DNA of 64,000 nt from Fremontodendron californicum. Taxonomy: Eukaryota; Streptophyta; Magnoliopsida; Malvales; Malvaceae. Under the pieces are notes generated by a model, which was given only the letters and a program-made list of their open reading frames with translations, was not told the origin of the DNA and searched no databases. Below are positions 34,433-44,531 of the stretch, piece after piece. The stretch is taken from contig JAULJL010000035.1 in assembly GCA_030761205.1 (NCBI GenBank), positions 16,471,001-16,535,000 on the forward strand, written 5' to 3'. The position numbers were made by a program, and so were the translations under genes. Within the stretch, counting starts at the first letter, position 1. Every line of letters starts with the position of its first letter.

Positions 34433-34440
34433 AGTAATTG

Positions 34441-34570
34441 GGCCAAAACCTGCAACTCACCTAAGAATCCATGCAATGTTTTACAATAACCATAACATTT
34501 CCAATTAGTAATTGATTATTGCACATAAGTATTCTATGCCAAATGCATGAAACTACAAGCAACATTTCCA
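34441..34570 (+). repeat. Uninterrupted copy of the LINE target
   Basis: 'aatccatgcaatgttttac' through 'ccaaatgcatgaaactacaa' is continuous here. The same sequence recurs as 34784-34874 plus 44532-44590, with the LINE between. It fixes the LINE 5' boundary at about 34874 and the 3' boundary at about 44531. Confidence 0.85.
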
Positions 34571-34874
34571 AGGTAAGCCAAGAGATTTTTTGATTGTATG
34601 AACCTAAGGTCCATCGTTTGGATTCCTACAATGTGATAAATTTAAAGAGCGCAATTTTAAGAGTTTTTTCTTATGATAATGATAATAAATATGATAGTTC
34701 GTTTTTTAATACACAATGAAATTTAAAAACTTTATTGATAATAGATGTTATCATAATTTCTCTAAATATGAAGTAGTGGGAAGTAATTGGGACAAAACCT
34801 GCAGCTCACCTAAGAATCCATGCAATGTTTTACAAATAACCATAACATTTCCAATTAGTAATTGATTGTTGCAT
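34571..34874. other. Short spacer and left half of the duplicated LINE target
   Basis: 34571-34780 is AT-rich with no gene. 34784-34874 repeats 34441-34525 up to the LINE junction. Confidence 0.6.
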
Positions 34875-34880
34875 AGCTCG

Positions 34881-36832
34881 ATGAAACCTCCCTCAGTTAC
34901 AAATGGTTTTCAAACGTCTCAAGTTTCGACTGTATTCATCAACAACATTCCAGCAACAGCACACTGGCAGTGGATTCAAAGAATTTTCAGGAATTATGGT
35001 AGGGTATTGGATGTACGCTTGCCATTAAAAATGAGCAAGAGTGGCAAAAGATTTAGTTTTGTCCAGTTTGCTGAACGTTATCAGGCATATGAGGATGTCA
35101 AATGGTTAAACGGGGCTTGGATGTTAGAACATCGAATCGGTGTGTTCTTGGCGAGGCACAATAAAAATGTATTTGTCAGGAGAAATTCATATCAACCATC
35201 CAGCAAGACACAACAATTTGATAAGCAGAGATGCAGGATTGAAGATAGGCCCAGCTTGAGTTTAGAAGCAGGTGATGAGTCAGAGAAGATGGCTGCAGAA
35301 CGATTATCTTATAAACAAGTCCTACTCGGTGAAGGCAATCAGAGTAAGAGTTGCAATAAGGACAAAGAAAAAGAAGTGATTCAAAATAGTCAATCGCAAC
35401 AGAGAAAGTCTATAGTGGCTATTCCTGAAGAAGAAACTATTCACATTCTAGAGAAAGTGTGATCGGGAGAGCAAAAGGGTGCTTCGATGCAGAGTAGCTA
35501 GAAGAAAAATTCAGAGTCCAAGGTGTTTTGGATATCCAGGTCAAAAAACTTCCTGGATACTTGTTTCTTATTCAATTCAAAGATGCAGAGAAATTCAAGA
35601 GGATGGAACAAGATGGGTGGTCGTGGTTGAATCAATGGCTGGTAGATTGTGTATTTTGGTCTCCGGCTTTTAATGAAAAATGGAGAAGTACATGGTTGCA
35701 TTGTTATGGAGTCCCACTACATGTCTGGAAGTTTAACACTTATAAAGATATTGCAAATTTGTGGGGAGAATTGCTGTTCGTTGATGAGAATACGCTAAGC
35801 TTTAATGATTTTAGCAAAGGTGGGATTTTTATAAGAACTTGTAGCTTAGCCAAAATAGATGAGATTATAGATATTGTCTATGGTGATCATTCATATCAGG
35901 TAAGGGTGTCTGAAGCGGATGGGGGGGCTGGTACAACAGTTCATTCTTTTGTTGAAGATTCATCCCCGAGTGTCCATGGGATGAAGCCTCCCTTCAATCA
36001 AAACATAATAGTTTCTGGGGATGATAGGGGAGACGATAAGTTGGAAGATTAACAGAACCTATCCGATGAATCGAATTGCAATATTCCATCTGGTAAGAGA
36101 AATAAATTTCTGTCAGATGTAGTAACCGACAAATCCCTGGGAATGTGTATGGAGGGTCAGGATTTAAGTTGTGGGGAGTCACTGGGGTTAATAAATAGCA
36201 GAGAATTAGAGAATCGGGCTGTGGAGGCCGGGTCTATTTACGAGGTGGAAAGCATGGATACTTTGGTTAATGACAGCAATGAGGAAGTCAATATAGGTCA
36301 TTCTAATACCGATGTCAACGAAAGCCCTAAAGAGAATAGAAGACTGAAACTTTCCCCCAAAAACCCAGATAATTATCTGGTGGGCCCATCATGTTTGGTC
36401 ATGGGCAATAAGGAAGCCTCTTATCAGGAACATTCTCCACCAGCTTAAACCTAAACTAACAGTTGCAGATCCCATTTTCTTGACATAAGGGCCTCGAGTA
36501 GGAATAAAAAGAAAGGGGTGAGGTTTTTGGATGATATTGACAATATCTTACATAATCAATTGTCAAAGAAGATTTTCGCAAGAGGCAGGAAAAGAAATAA
36601 GAACAGAAAGCTTGATAGGAAAAAAGAGGAAGGTGGGAAAATAGTAAATGATTCTCTGTTTGAAGGTGATTTCCAAAACAGGAAAAGAGTTCTATGTGAG
36701 GAGGCAGTTGAAACATGGAGGATCGAAAAGCTTCTTGGAATGACAACTAGCTGCGACGAGGATACAGTGGTGCAAAGAATCATCCAGCTTGAAGCTAAAA
36801 GTGGGGGTGAGAACCCAAATACCCAAGTTTGA
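34881..36832 (+). pseudogene. LINE ORF1 (RRM and DUF4283-like), frameshifted
   Basis: The first frame (34881-35462) starts MKPPSVTNGF and carries an RRM at about residues 16-95, with RNP-like STVFINNIPA and KRFSFVQFA. The product shifts frame near 35470. 35528-36052 holds a DUF4283-like region (VDCVFWSP, WLHCYGVPLHVW, ANLWGEL). More fragments follow at 36143-36448 and 36518-36832. ORF1 binds element RNA. At least three frameshifts or stops break it. Confidence 0.85.
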
Positions 36833-38169
36833 TTTCTTGTGATTATCGATATATTTTATTGGGTTTGATTCTGCTGAGGTCTTCATTTATTTTTGTGGTG
36901 TTATTGGAATGCAATTTTAGTGGGTCGCATTGTTTTTTGAGTGATGAGACTGATTAGTTGGAATGTAAGAGGCATGGGCAGTCCAGTGAAGAGAAGTGTA
37001 ATACGAAAAGTTATTAATGAGTTTAAAATACAAATGGCAATGATTCAGGAAACGAAATTAGAGGCAGTGGAGAATCGGATTATTCAGGGGATTTGGTATG
37101 ATGATAATTTTGGATGGACCTTTTCTGCCTTAACTGGTAATTTAGGAGGTTTGTTACTAATATGGGATAAGGCTTTGTTTCGTATGGATAATTGTGTGGT
37201 GAGAAAGAATTTCGTTTTGATCAAAGGGTGCTAGCTACATCATAGTTTAGAGAGTTTTATCTGTAATGTTTATACACCATGTGATGCTAAGGAGAAAAAA
37301 CAGCTTTGGGCAGATATTTGGCTGTTGAAGGAAAATTACTCGAGTGAGTGGTGCATAGGGGGAGATTTTAATACTGTTCGAGGCACTAAGGAAAGAAAAG
37401 GTTGTTCTTTTGGAGGAGTGGGCTCCTCAGAATTTAATGATTTCATCAGATTGGGTGAATTTTTCGATTTACCCATGGGAGGGAATCCGTTCACTTGGTT
37501 CGGTCCGGGGAATAAGATGAGTAAACTAGATCGCTTTCTAGTGTCTTCCGGGTGGTTGAGTTTCTTTAGGGATCTAAGTCAAAGAGGGCTGTATAGATCA
37601 ATTTCGGATCATGTCCCGATCTTACTCTCATTGGATTCTGTGGATTGGGGACCAAGACCTTTCAAATTTCTTGACTGTTGGCTACTCAAGGATGGTTTTC
37701 TAAAGGAAGTAGAGCAAAAGTGGAATGGGATGAGAGTGACAGGAGGTGCTGGGTTTCGGTTTAAAACTAAATTGTGTTCTTTGAAACCTTTCTTGAGGAA
37801 TTGGAACAAGGAAAAATTTGGTGATATTGACTCCAGGATTCATGCTTTGGAAGGGAGATTAAACGAGCTAGATAAGGCCGGAAGCTCTAGAGATCTTTCA
37901 CCGATGGAACTAGAAGAGAAAAAAGAATCCTATCTTTCTCTATGGAACTCTTATAGATGCAAAGAATCATTATGGAGGCAAAAGTCGAGACTGTTATGGT
38001 TAAAAGAGGAGGATAAGAATACCAAATACTTCCATTGTAAAGCTAAAGTAGGAGTTAAAATGAATGCCATTTTTGGCTTGATGAGAGAGGGATGCTGGAT
38101 ATCTGATCCTAATATTGTGAAAGACATGATTTTCAGGTTTTTCAAGGAGCACTTCAATCAAGAATGTTC

Positions 38170-38764
38170 TGTTGATTTTTGACTCTCGATACCGATTGTA
38201 GTTTTGTGCTACAGTAACTTTCTCTCGGGATGCTACAGTAACTTCCGAAAAACAACTCTTTTATTAATATGAGAAAAGATCAGATACAATTGGTGAAAAC
38301 ACCAACTAACAATAGACACAATCTTAAACAAACTCTCTCACGTTACTATTCACTCACTATTCACTCACTATTCACTCACATACACCATAATATCCTATAC
38401 CCATATACACCCTATTATTTTTCACATCTTCATCTTCCTAATCTCTCATTTTCTCTGCATATCACCAAACCACCCGTTTACATTTTGTTTCCTCTCTTAC
38501 TCTTCCTTTCACCTCCACACTTTGCACACAACACATACAATCTCTATTTATAGCTTTGTTATGTCGGTTACTAAACCAACTTTCAAACTTTCTAGTCTTT
38601 TCTTATAATTTCTAGTATGTCGGCTATCAAAGGAAGAAGAGTGAAGAGAGATCTGGAATGAGAAGCCCAAGGAAAATTCAAAGGAGAAGACTGCAGATAA
38701 TTCTAGAGAGAGAAGGTTGAAGAACACTCTAGAGGGAGAGAGAGGAGTCGGTGGAATCTTAACA
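38170..38764 (-). repeat. 3' LTR of the antisense gag-only element
   Basis: 595 bp; plus-strand ends TGTTGATTTTTGACTC and GGAATCTTAACA. It lacks 16 bp relative to the other LTR, between two 'gctacagta' copies, which looks like slippage deletion. Confidence 0.93.
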
Positions 38765-38775
38765 CTCCCCCTCAA
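38765..38775 (-). other. Polypurine tract of the antisense element
   Basis: On the minus strand TTGAGGGGGAG directly precedes the 3' LTR (TGTTAAGATTCC). Confidence 0.8.
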
Positions 38776-38806
38776 CGACTACTCTCTCTTGATGCTGGCT
38801 TGGTTG

Positions 38807-40288
38807 TCATTCCAGACTGTCTTCTGGACTTATCAAATCTTGCATCAAATATCTTCTCTTTTTCTTTCTCTTCTTAAAATTCATCAGCATCATTAGTTCT
38901 GCTTCATCCATCGTTGATTGCTCTCTTCTCCTTTGATCCTTGATTTTGTTCGCTTCCGTCTTTGCTTCAACACCATTGTTATCTTCTTTCTTCTTGATTT
39001 TCTCTGCTAGCCTGTCTCTGACTTTGGCATACTCGACTTTGTCAACTATCATTAGTTTGTTGACTTCATAATCGATCTTCATATCTTCTACGCCTTTATA
39101 AGGCTTACCAGTGTTGTTGACCTCATTGTCATCCTTCTCCATGTTGACATCAGCTTCATGCTTCTTCTCGACTTCTTGAAACATTCTTTCTTCTTCAAAA
39201 GTCTTTTCTGAAGACTGAAACATCGACTCGTTCTTTTCCTTTGACGTTCCTTCAATTACCTCTTGTCTTGGAAGAGTATTCTCAAAATCAATTTCTTCTT
39301 CCATGTCATCATGAACATTTTCTTCTAACTCGGTGGTGCAACCAGATACGAGTTCTTCGCATTCTTCAATAGTAAATGCTGTCTCAAAATCCCATTCTTC
39401 TTCATAGTTATTCTCCTGTCGTGAGAACACTGTTGCATAGCCTTGCACTTGTCTATATCGACAATCTCGAGCATAGTGGCCAAGCTTGCCACACTTGAAA
39501 CACTTAATATTTCGACAATGAAACCTCACATTTTCGCTGTCTTCTCTATCTCGAACAATTTGAGCTCCCCCTCGCTGAAAGCTCCTCCGTTGCCAAGCTT
39601 CTTGTTTGTTTTGAACTTCAATGTCTTCTATTCCTTGCCTCATAGCAACTTTACCTCTTCTATTGCTAAAGAGGGCTTTCTCATAATCTTTTATCATGAC
39701 TTTAGACATTTGGTTATCTAAAGCCTCTTGATTTGCAAGGATATTTTCCAACTCAGTTGAAGTTGGTTCTTTGCTCCATCCACGAGTTGCAGTAACAATC
39801 CCGTTGTATTCAGGTCGCAAGCCATGGATGATAATTCTTCTCATCCTCGTTTCGGTAATGGCATTTTCTGGATCTAATTTTGAAATTTCATCACAAAGAG
39901 TTTTAACTTTAGAGAAATATTCGCTTACCGACATATTTTGCTGCGAGATTGACAGGAGTTCATTCTCCAATTGTTGGAGCCTAGCATCATTTTTCCTCGC
40001 GAACAGCATTGTGAGTGTGTCCCAAGCTTCCTTCGGTGTCTTTGCATCCTTGATACGTTGTAATAAACCATCCTCAATGGTGACTGATAACACGTACATG
40101 GCTTTACCGGCTTTGATCTTCCATTTTCTTAGTTCTCCGGCATCAGTTGGTGGTGTTGAAGCTTCACCGTTAACAATATCCCATAAATCTTGCCCGAGCA
40201 TGTAATATTGCATGCGAATACTCCACGTATTGTAATTGTTTTCATTGAGCTTCTCGATGTTGCTAGCGGAATTAGAAATATCTGCCAT
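38807..40288 (-). CDS. Copia-type Gag with CCHC knuckle (intact)
   Basis: Intact 493-residue frame. Residues ~10-210 are a copia-type gag domain (UBN2/DUF4219 kind): LNENNYNTWSIRMQ (15-28), AWDTLTMLF (88-96), GLRPEYNGIV (156-165). The CCHC zinc knuckle CFKCGKLGHYARDC is at 263-276. The remaining ~215 residues are acidic, Glu/Lys-rich and probably disordered, ending in a Lys-rich stretch. A standard copia polyprotein would have protease after the knuckle; none is present. Capsid would package its own RNA. ATG 40288 is the first Met of the gag domain frame. The intact frame in a gag-only element suggests selection on Gag or very recent birth. Confidence 0.9.
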   Translation of the reverse strand: MADISNSASNIEKLNENNYNTWSIRMQYYMLGQDLWDIVNGEASTPPTDAGELRKWKIKAGKAMYVLSVTIEDGLLQRIKDAKTPKEAWDTLTMLFARKNDARLQQLENELLSISQQNMSVSEYFSKVKTLCDEISKLDPENAITETRMRRIIIHGLRPEYNGIVTATRGWSKEPTSTELENILANQEALDNQMSKVMIKDYEKALFSNRRGKVAMRQGIEDIEVQNKQEAWQRRSFQRGGAQIVRDREDSENVRFHCRNIKCFKCGKLGHYARDCRYRQVQGYATVFSRQENNYEEEWDFETAFTIEECEELVSGCTTELEENVHDDMEEEIDFENTLPRQEVIEGTSKEKNESMFQSSEKTFEEERMFQEVEKKHEADVNMEKDDNEVNNTGKPYKGVEDMKIDYEVNKLMIVDKVEYAKVRDRLAEKIKKKEDNNGVEAKTEANKIKDQRRREQSTMDEAELMMLMNFKKRKKKRRYLMQDLISPEDSLE

Positions 40289-40860
40289 AGTGTCTTGAGA
40301 GTGCCCTGCACTTACCTCAAATTTGATTCTTGTTCACTTAATTTTACAGTCCCTCACCGTGTACCGGCAGAATTTCCACGTCTCCACGAACTACGATCCT
40401 CGATCTTCTTGGTCCCAGACCAATAATCTTCACAGTCCCAGACTGTCTTTCTCAGATATGCGTACTCCGGTCCCTGACCGTCTTGCTCTTTCTTCTCGCG
40501 GTGGCTTTCACTCTGATAGTAGGTAGCCCTTTTCACCTCTTCTTGTGACGACTCTCACTCTACTCCAGGTAGGTAGCCCTTTTCACCTGTTCTCGTGATG
40601 GTTCTCACACTACTTCAGGTAGCCCTTTCCGCGACTCGATCTATCATCGATAATTACAATTCTCGATCATCTGATTTCGAGAAACTTCTGGCTTCTTGTC
40701 TTTTCTCTGATGAGCATACTCTGGTCCCTGACCGTCTAGCTCTGATATTCTAGTCCTTTGGATCGTCCCGCTCTAATCGTCCCGCTCTGATCGCCCGGTC
40801 CTCAAGATCTTCCAACTCTGATACTCCGGTCCTCAGGATCGTCTAGCTCTGATACCAATT
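40289..40860 (-). other. Leader of the antisense gag-only element
   Basis: No gene. It has short internal repeats: 'ggtagcccttttcacct' twice (about 40520-40600) and 'ctccggtcc' variants four or more times (40465-40835). This is the expected place for RNA packaging signals. Confidence 0.6.
40846..40857 (-). other. Primer binding site, tRNA-iMet type
   Basis: On the minus strand TGGTATCAGAGC, three bases from the 5' LTR. This is the standard initiator-Met site of plant copia elements and is identical to that of the copia element at 51204. Confidence 0.9.
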
Positions 40861-41471
40861 TGTTGATTTTTGACTCTCGATACCGATTGTAGTTTTGTGC
40901 TACAGTATCGATTTGCTACAGTAACTTTCTCTCGGGATGCTACAGTAACTTCCGAAAAACAACTCTTTTATTAATATGAGAAAAGACCAGATACAATTGG
41001 TGAAAACACCAACTAACAATAGACACAATCTTAAACAAACTCTCTCATGTTACTATTCACTCACTATTTACTCACTATTCACTCACATACACCATAATAT
41101 CCTATACCCATATACACCCTATTATTTTTCATATCTTCATCTTCCTAATCTCTCATTTTCTCTGCATATCACCAAACCACCCGTTTACATTTTGTTTCCT
41201 CTCTTACTCTTCCTTTCACCTCCACACTTTGCACACAACACATACAATCTCTATTTATAGCTTTGTTATGTCGGTTACTAAACCAACTTTCAAACTTTCT
41301 AGTCTTTTCTTATAATTTCTAGTATGTCGGCTATCAAAGGAAGAAGAGTGAAGAGAGATCTGGAATGAGAAGCCCAAGGAAAATTCAAAGAAGAAGACTG
41401 CAGATAATTCTAGAGAGAGAAGGTTGAAGAACACTCTAGAGGGAGAGAGAGGAGTCGGTGGAATCTTAACA
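40861..41471 (-). repeat. 5' LTR of the antisense gag-only element
   Basis: 611 bp, same termini as 38170-38764, with the full 'gctacagtatcgatttgcta' stretch. Confidence 0.93.
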
Positions 41472-44400
41472 TGTTCTGAGTGGAATGCGCAGATTGCTCC
41501 ACCGTTTCAGAAAATATCTTCAGTAGAAGCTGATGTTTTAGAGCTCCTCTTCGATATTGAGGAAGTTAAAGAGGCTATTTGGAGTTGTGAGAGCTCCAAA
41601 GCACCAGGGCCTAATGGCTTTAATTTCAACTTTTTCAAAAAAGGGTGGGAATTCTTGAAGGATGAGGTGATGGATTTTCTAGGGGAGTTTCATAGTACTG
41701 GGAAGTTAGAAAGTGGACTAAACTCTTCTTTTATTACCCTTATCCCGAAGGTTGAAAATCCTGGTGGGTTAACTGATTATCGCCCAATAAGCCTGGTCAA
41801 TTAACTTTATAAGATCCTGACTAAAGTTCTGTCGAAAAGATTGAAAGCTGTTATAGGCAAGGTAGTGAGCGACACTCAGAGCGCGTTCATTTTCGGGAGA
41901 AAAATACTGAATGGTATACTTCTAGCTAATGAAGTGATTGATTAGGTCAAGAAAGACAAGTCTAGAGAAGGTATCATTGAAGCTCGATTTTGAAAAAGCT
42001 TACGATTGTGTCCGTTGGGACTTTCTTGATTTTGTGTTGGAAGCTATGGGTTTCGGGTTATTATGGAGATCTTGGATAAGAGAGTGCATCTCGACAGCTT
42101 CGGTCTCTGTGCTAGTCATGGGTCACCAACAAAACAATTTTATATGGAGAGAGGACTGAGGTAAGGATGCCCTTTATCCCCTTTTTTGTTTCTGATTGTA
42201 GCTGAAGCCCTCCACTTAATGCTTGTTAAAGCAGATAAATTGGAGTTAATAAAGGGTATCAAGTGCTTTTCCTCGGGAATCTCTATAACTCACCTCCAAT
42301 TTGCAGATGATACCGTTCTGTTCTTGGAGGCTAACGAGCAGGTTGTAAAGTATGCAAAGAAAATTTTATTATGCTTTGAACTGTGCTCAGGTCTAAGCAT
42401 TAATTTTAGGAAGTCCTCTATTTGTTCCATCGATATTGAGGAATGGAGGTGTAGGATCCTTGCTGGACTATTTGGATGTAAAATAGAAAAGTTACCTTTC
42501 AAGTATTTAGGTCTTCCTGTTGGAGCTAATCCGAAGAGGAAGAAGATGTGGGATCCTTTGATTGAAAGGATAAAGAGTAAATTGACTCTTTGGAAGAGGA
42601 GGTTCTTATCATTCAGAGGTAGAGTATGTCTTATTAATGTTGTCCTCTCCTCGCTACCAATTTACTACATGTCACTGTTTAAGGCACCTAGGGGTGTTAT
42701 AAAAAAAATTGATCAGCTGAGAAGGAACTTTCTTTGGGGAGGTTCAGATATGCAAAGAAAAGTGGCGAGAGTTAGTTGGTTAATGGTCTGTTGCCCAAAG
42801 AAGTTGGGTGGGTTGGGGATTATAAACATTCAAACAAAGAATTCTGCTCTTTTAGCAAAGTGGTGGTGGAGGTACGCAAAGGAGACCGATTCTTTATGGC
42901 GTAAAATGGTGGTAGCGAAATATGGAGAAAATATTCAATCTTGGCTCCTAAGTTATAACAAACTGAGAAATATGTCGGTGGTTTGGAGAGAAATTGTGAA
43001 ACTTAAGACGAACTTTGAGGTAAAAAATTTCATAGGGTGTGAGGGATATCGATGGCTATTGGGTAATGGGAAGGATATTTTATTCTGGTTCGATAAGTGG
43101 TGTGGAGATGCTGCCCTCAAAGAAGTCTTTCCACGATTGTTCATCCTTGCTGTGGATAAATTTGCAAAAGTCTTTGATTATTCGGCTTCAGGTGGCTTGA
43201 ATCATTTTGAGTGTCCTAGATTCTTTCGTCGCTCAATGTTCTTGTGGGAGACGAACTTGTTAAGAGATTTATGTAATATGGTGGAGGGTCGGGTCTTAAG
43301 CTCGTCTATGATGGATAAGCTAGTCTGGGAAGGTGATAAGTTGGGAGATTTTTCGGTAAAAAAATTGTCTGCTCTTTTGGATCAAGCAAATTCAGTCGAT
43401 ACCAGTTTTCAATTTGGCCACTTGTGGAAATTCAAAATTCCTCCAAAAGTGCAATGCTTCCTTTGGATGACTATCCTCACAGATTACCAACAAAGTTCTT
43501 CCTAAAAAGCCGCGATCTCACTCTATCTCCTGAAAAGTCTAAATGTCCTTGGTGTGGCCTGGTAGAGGAAGACAGAAATCATGTGCTTTTTTAGTGTGAT
43601 TGGGCGTACCACTTCTGGTGTGAGTTCCACAAATGGTGGAATATTAGTTGGAGCCAACCATGTGGGTTGAGGAGCTTTTTATTCTGCTGTCTCGAATTGA
43701 TATTCACTGGGTGCCTTTTCCAAAGGTGGATCGCTGCATGGGCCGCTGCTTTATGGACTTTATGGTTGGCCAGAAATGTGTTCAATAACAAGAATTGGTT
43801 GCTGGAGGACCTGATTTTTTTGGTAAAACTAAGGGCTTTAACGTGGATCAAAGCTACGAACGATAAGGTTGTGATGCTGGAAGATACGTGGTGGTGCAAT
43901 CCAGCGGAGTGCTCTTCTGGCATGAACTCTAGAGCCATGAGGGTAACTCATCCCTGGTCCCCCCTTTAATGGGCTTTTTGAAATTCAATGTTGATGGATC
44001 AGCAAGAGGGAAACCGGGTCCTGCGGGTTTTGGTGGTGTGCTTAGGAATGAGGTTGGTAGTATCCTCGCCGTGTTCTCTGTTCCTTTGGGAGTGCAGGAT
44101 TCAAATTATGCAGAACTTATGGCCATTGTCAAAGCTTTGGAAATTTTCGTTAACTCTGAATGGAAAAACAGTAAGGGTCTCATCATTGAACCGGATTCGA
44201 GGATTGCGGTGACATGGGTGAATAAGACACACAAAAGGCCTTGGAAATTCTGGGATATTTTTAGTAACATTGACATTCTGATGGGAGATATTGAGAAAGT
44301 GGAAGTGGTTAATGTTTTTCGTGAATCAAATGATCTGGCTGATTCCCTTGCAAAATAGGGAGTGGACAGAGCCAATCTCCTCATGGCCTGGTGGTGATAC

Positions 44401-44531
44401 AATGCTTCTGTTTTTATCTGAGAACTGTGTTTGATGTCGTTATTCGGTGTGCTATTTATATATCCTTGTTATCTATGGCCTGCTGGCTTTATGCAATAAA
44501 ATATCTTTTTGATTGAGAAAAAAAAGAAAAA

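Larger units (their letters stand above)
38170..41471 (-). mobile_element. Gag-only copia-type LTR element (TR-GAG), antisense
   Basis: 3302 bp between perfect 5-bp duplications TGTTC (38165-38169 and 41472-41476) within LINE ORF2. LTRs lie at 38170-38764 and 40861-41471. I count about five substitutions between them plus one 16-bp indel, so the insertion is young. A tRNA-iMet-type primer site and a polypurine tract are in place for the minus strand. The only gene is gag; no protease, integrase or reverse transcriptase. It must have been moved by another element's enzymes. Confidence 0.93.
36941..44358 (+). pseudogene. LINE ORF2 (endonuclease, reverse transcriptase, RNase H), broken
   Basis: Apurinic-type endonuclease: LISWNVRGMGSP (about 36944), QETKLE (about 37047), GGDFNTVRG (about 37360), SDHVPIL (about 37600). 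In-frame TAG at 37231-37233. At 38170 an LTR element interrupts it, and coding resumes at 41477. Reverse transcriptase: SSKAPGPNGF, DYRPISLVN (then TAA 41802-41804), KLDFEKAYDCVRWDF, LQFADDTVLF (about 42294). A zf-RVT-like region follows at 43430-43640. RNase H occupies 43969-44358, with the acidic residues in VDGS, AEL, PDS and NDLADS all present. Several further frameshifts (about 41945, 42160 and 43505). Confidence 0.9.
34875..44531 (+). mobile_element. L1-type LINE, full length but inactive, split by an LTR element
   Basis: About 6.35 kb without the nested 38170-41476 insert. It has ORF1 (RRM plus DUF4283-type), then ORF2 (endonuclease, reverse transcriptase, zf-RVT, RNase H) and a 3' end with aataaaa followed by an A-rich tail at about 44516-44531. 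Plant L1 lineages with an RRM in ORF1 and a C-terminal RNase H are known. Multiple stops and frameshifts make it dead. No clear target-site duplication was found; the left junction reads 'gttgcatag' and the right one 'tcagtattct'. Confidence 0.9.

Noticed and set aside
39443..40205. Plus-strand frames of 92-144 codons
   Set aside because: Shadows of the minus-strand Gag, whose CCHC knuckle and gag motifs fix the coding strand.
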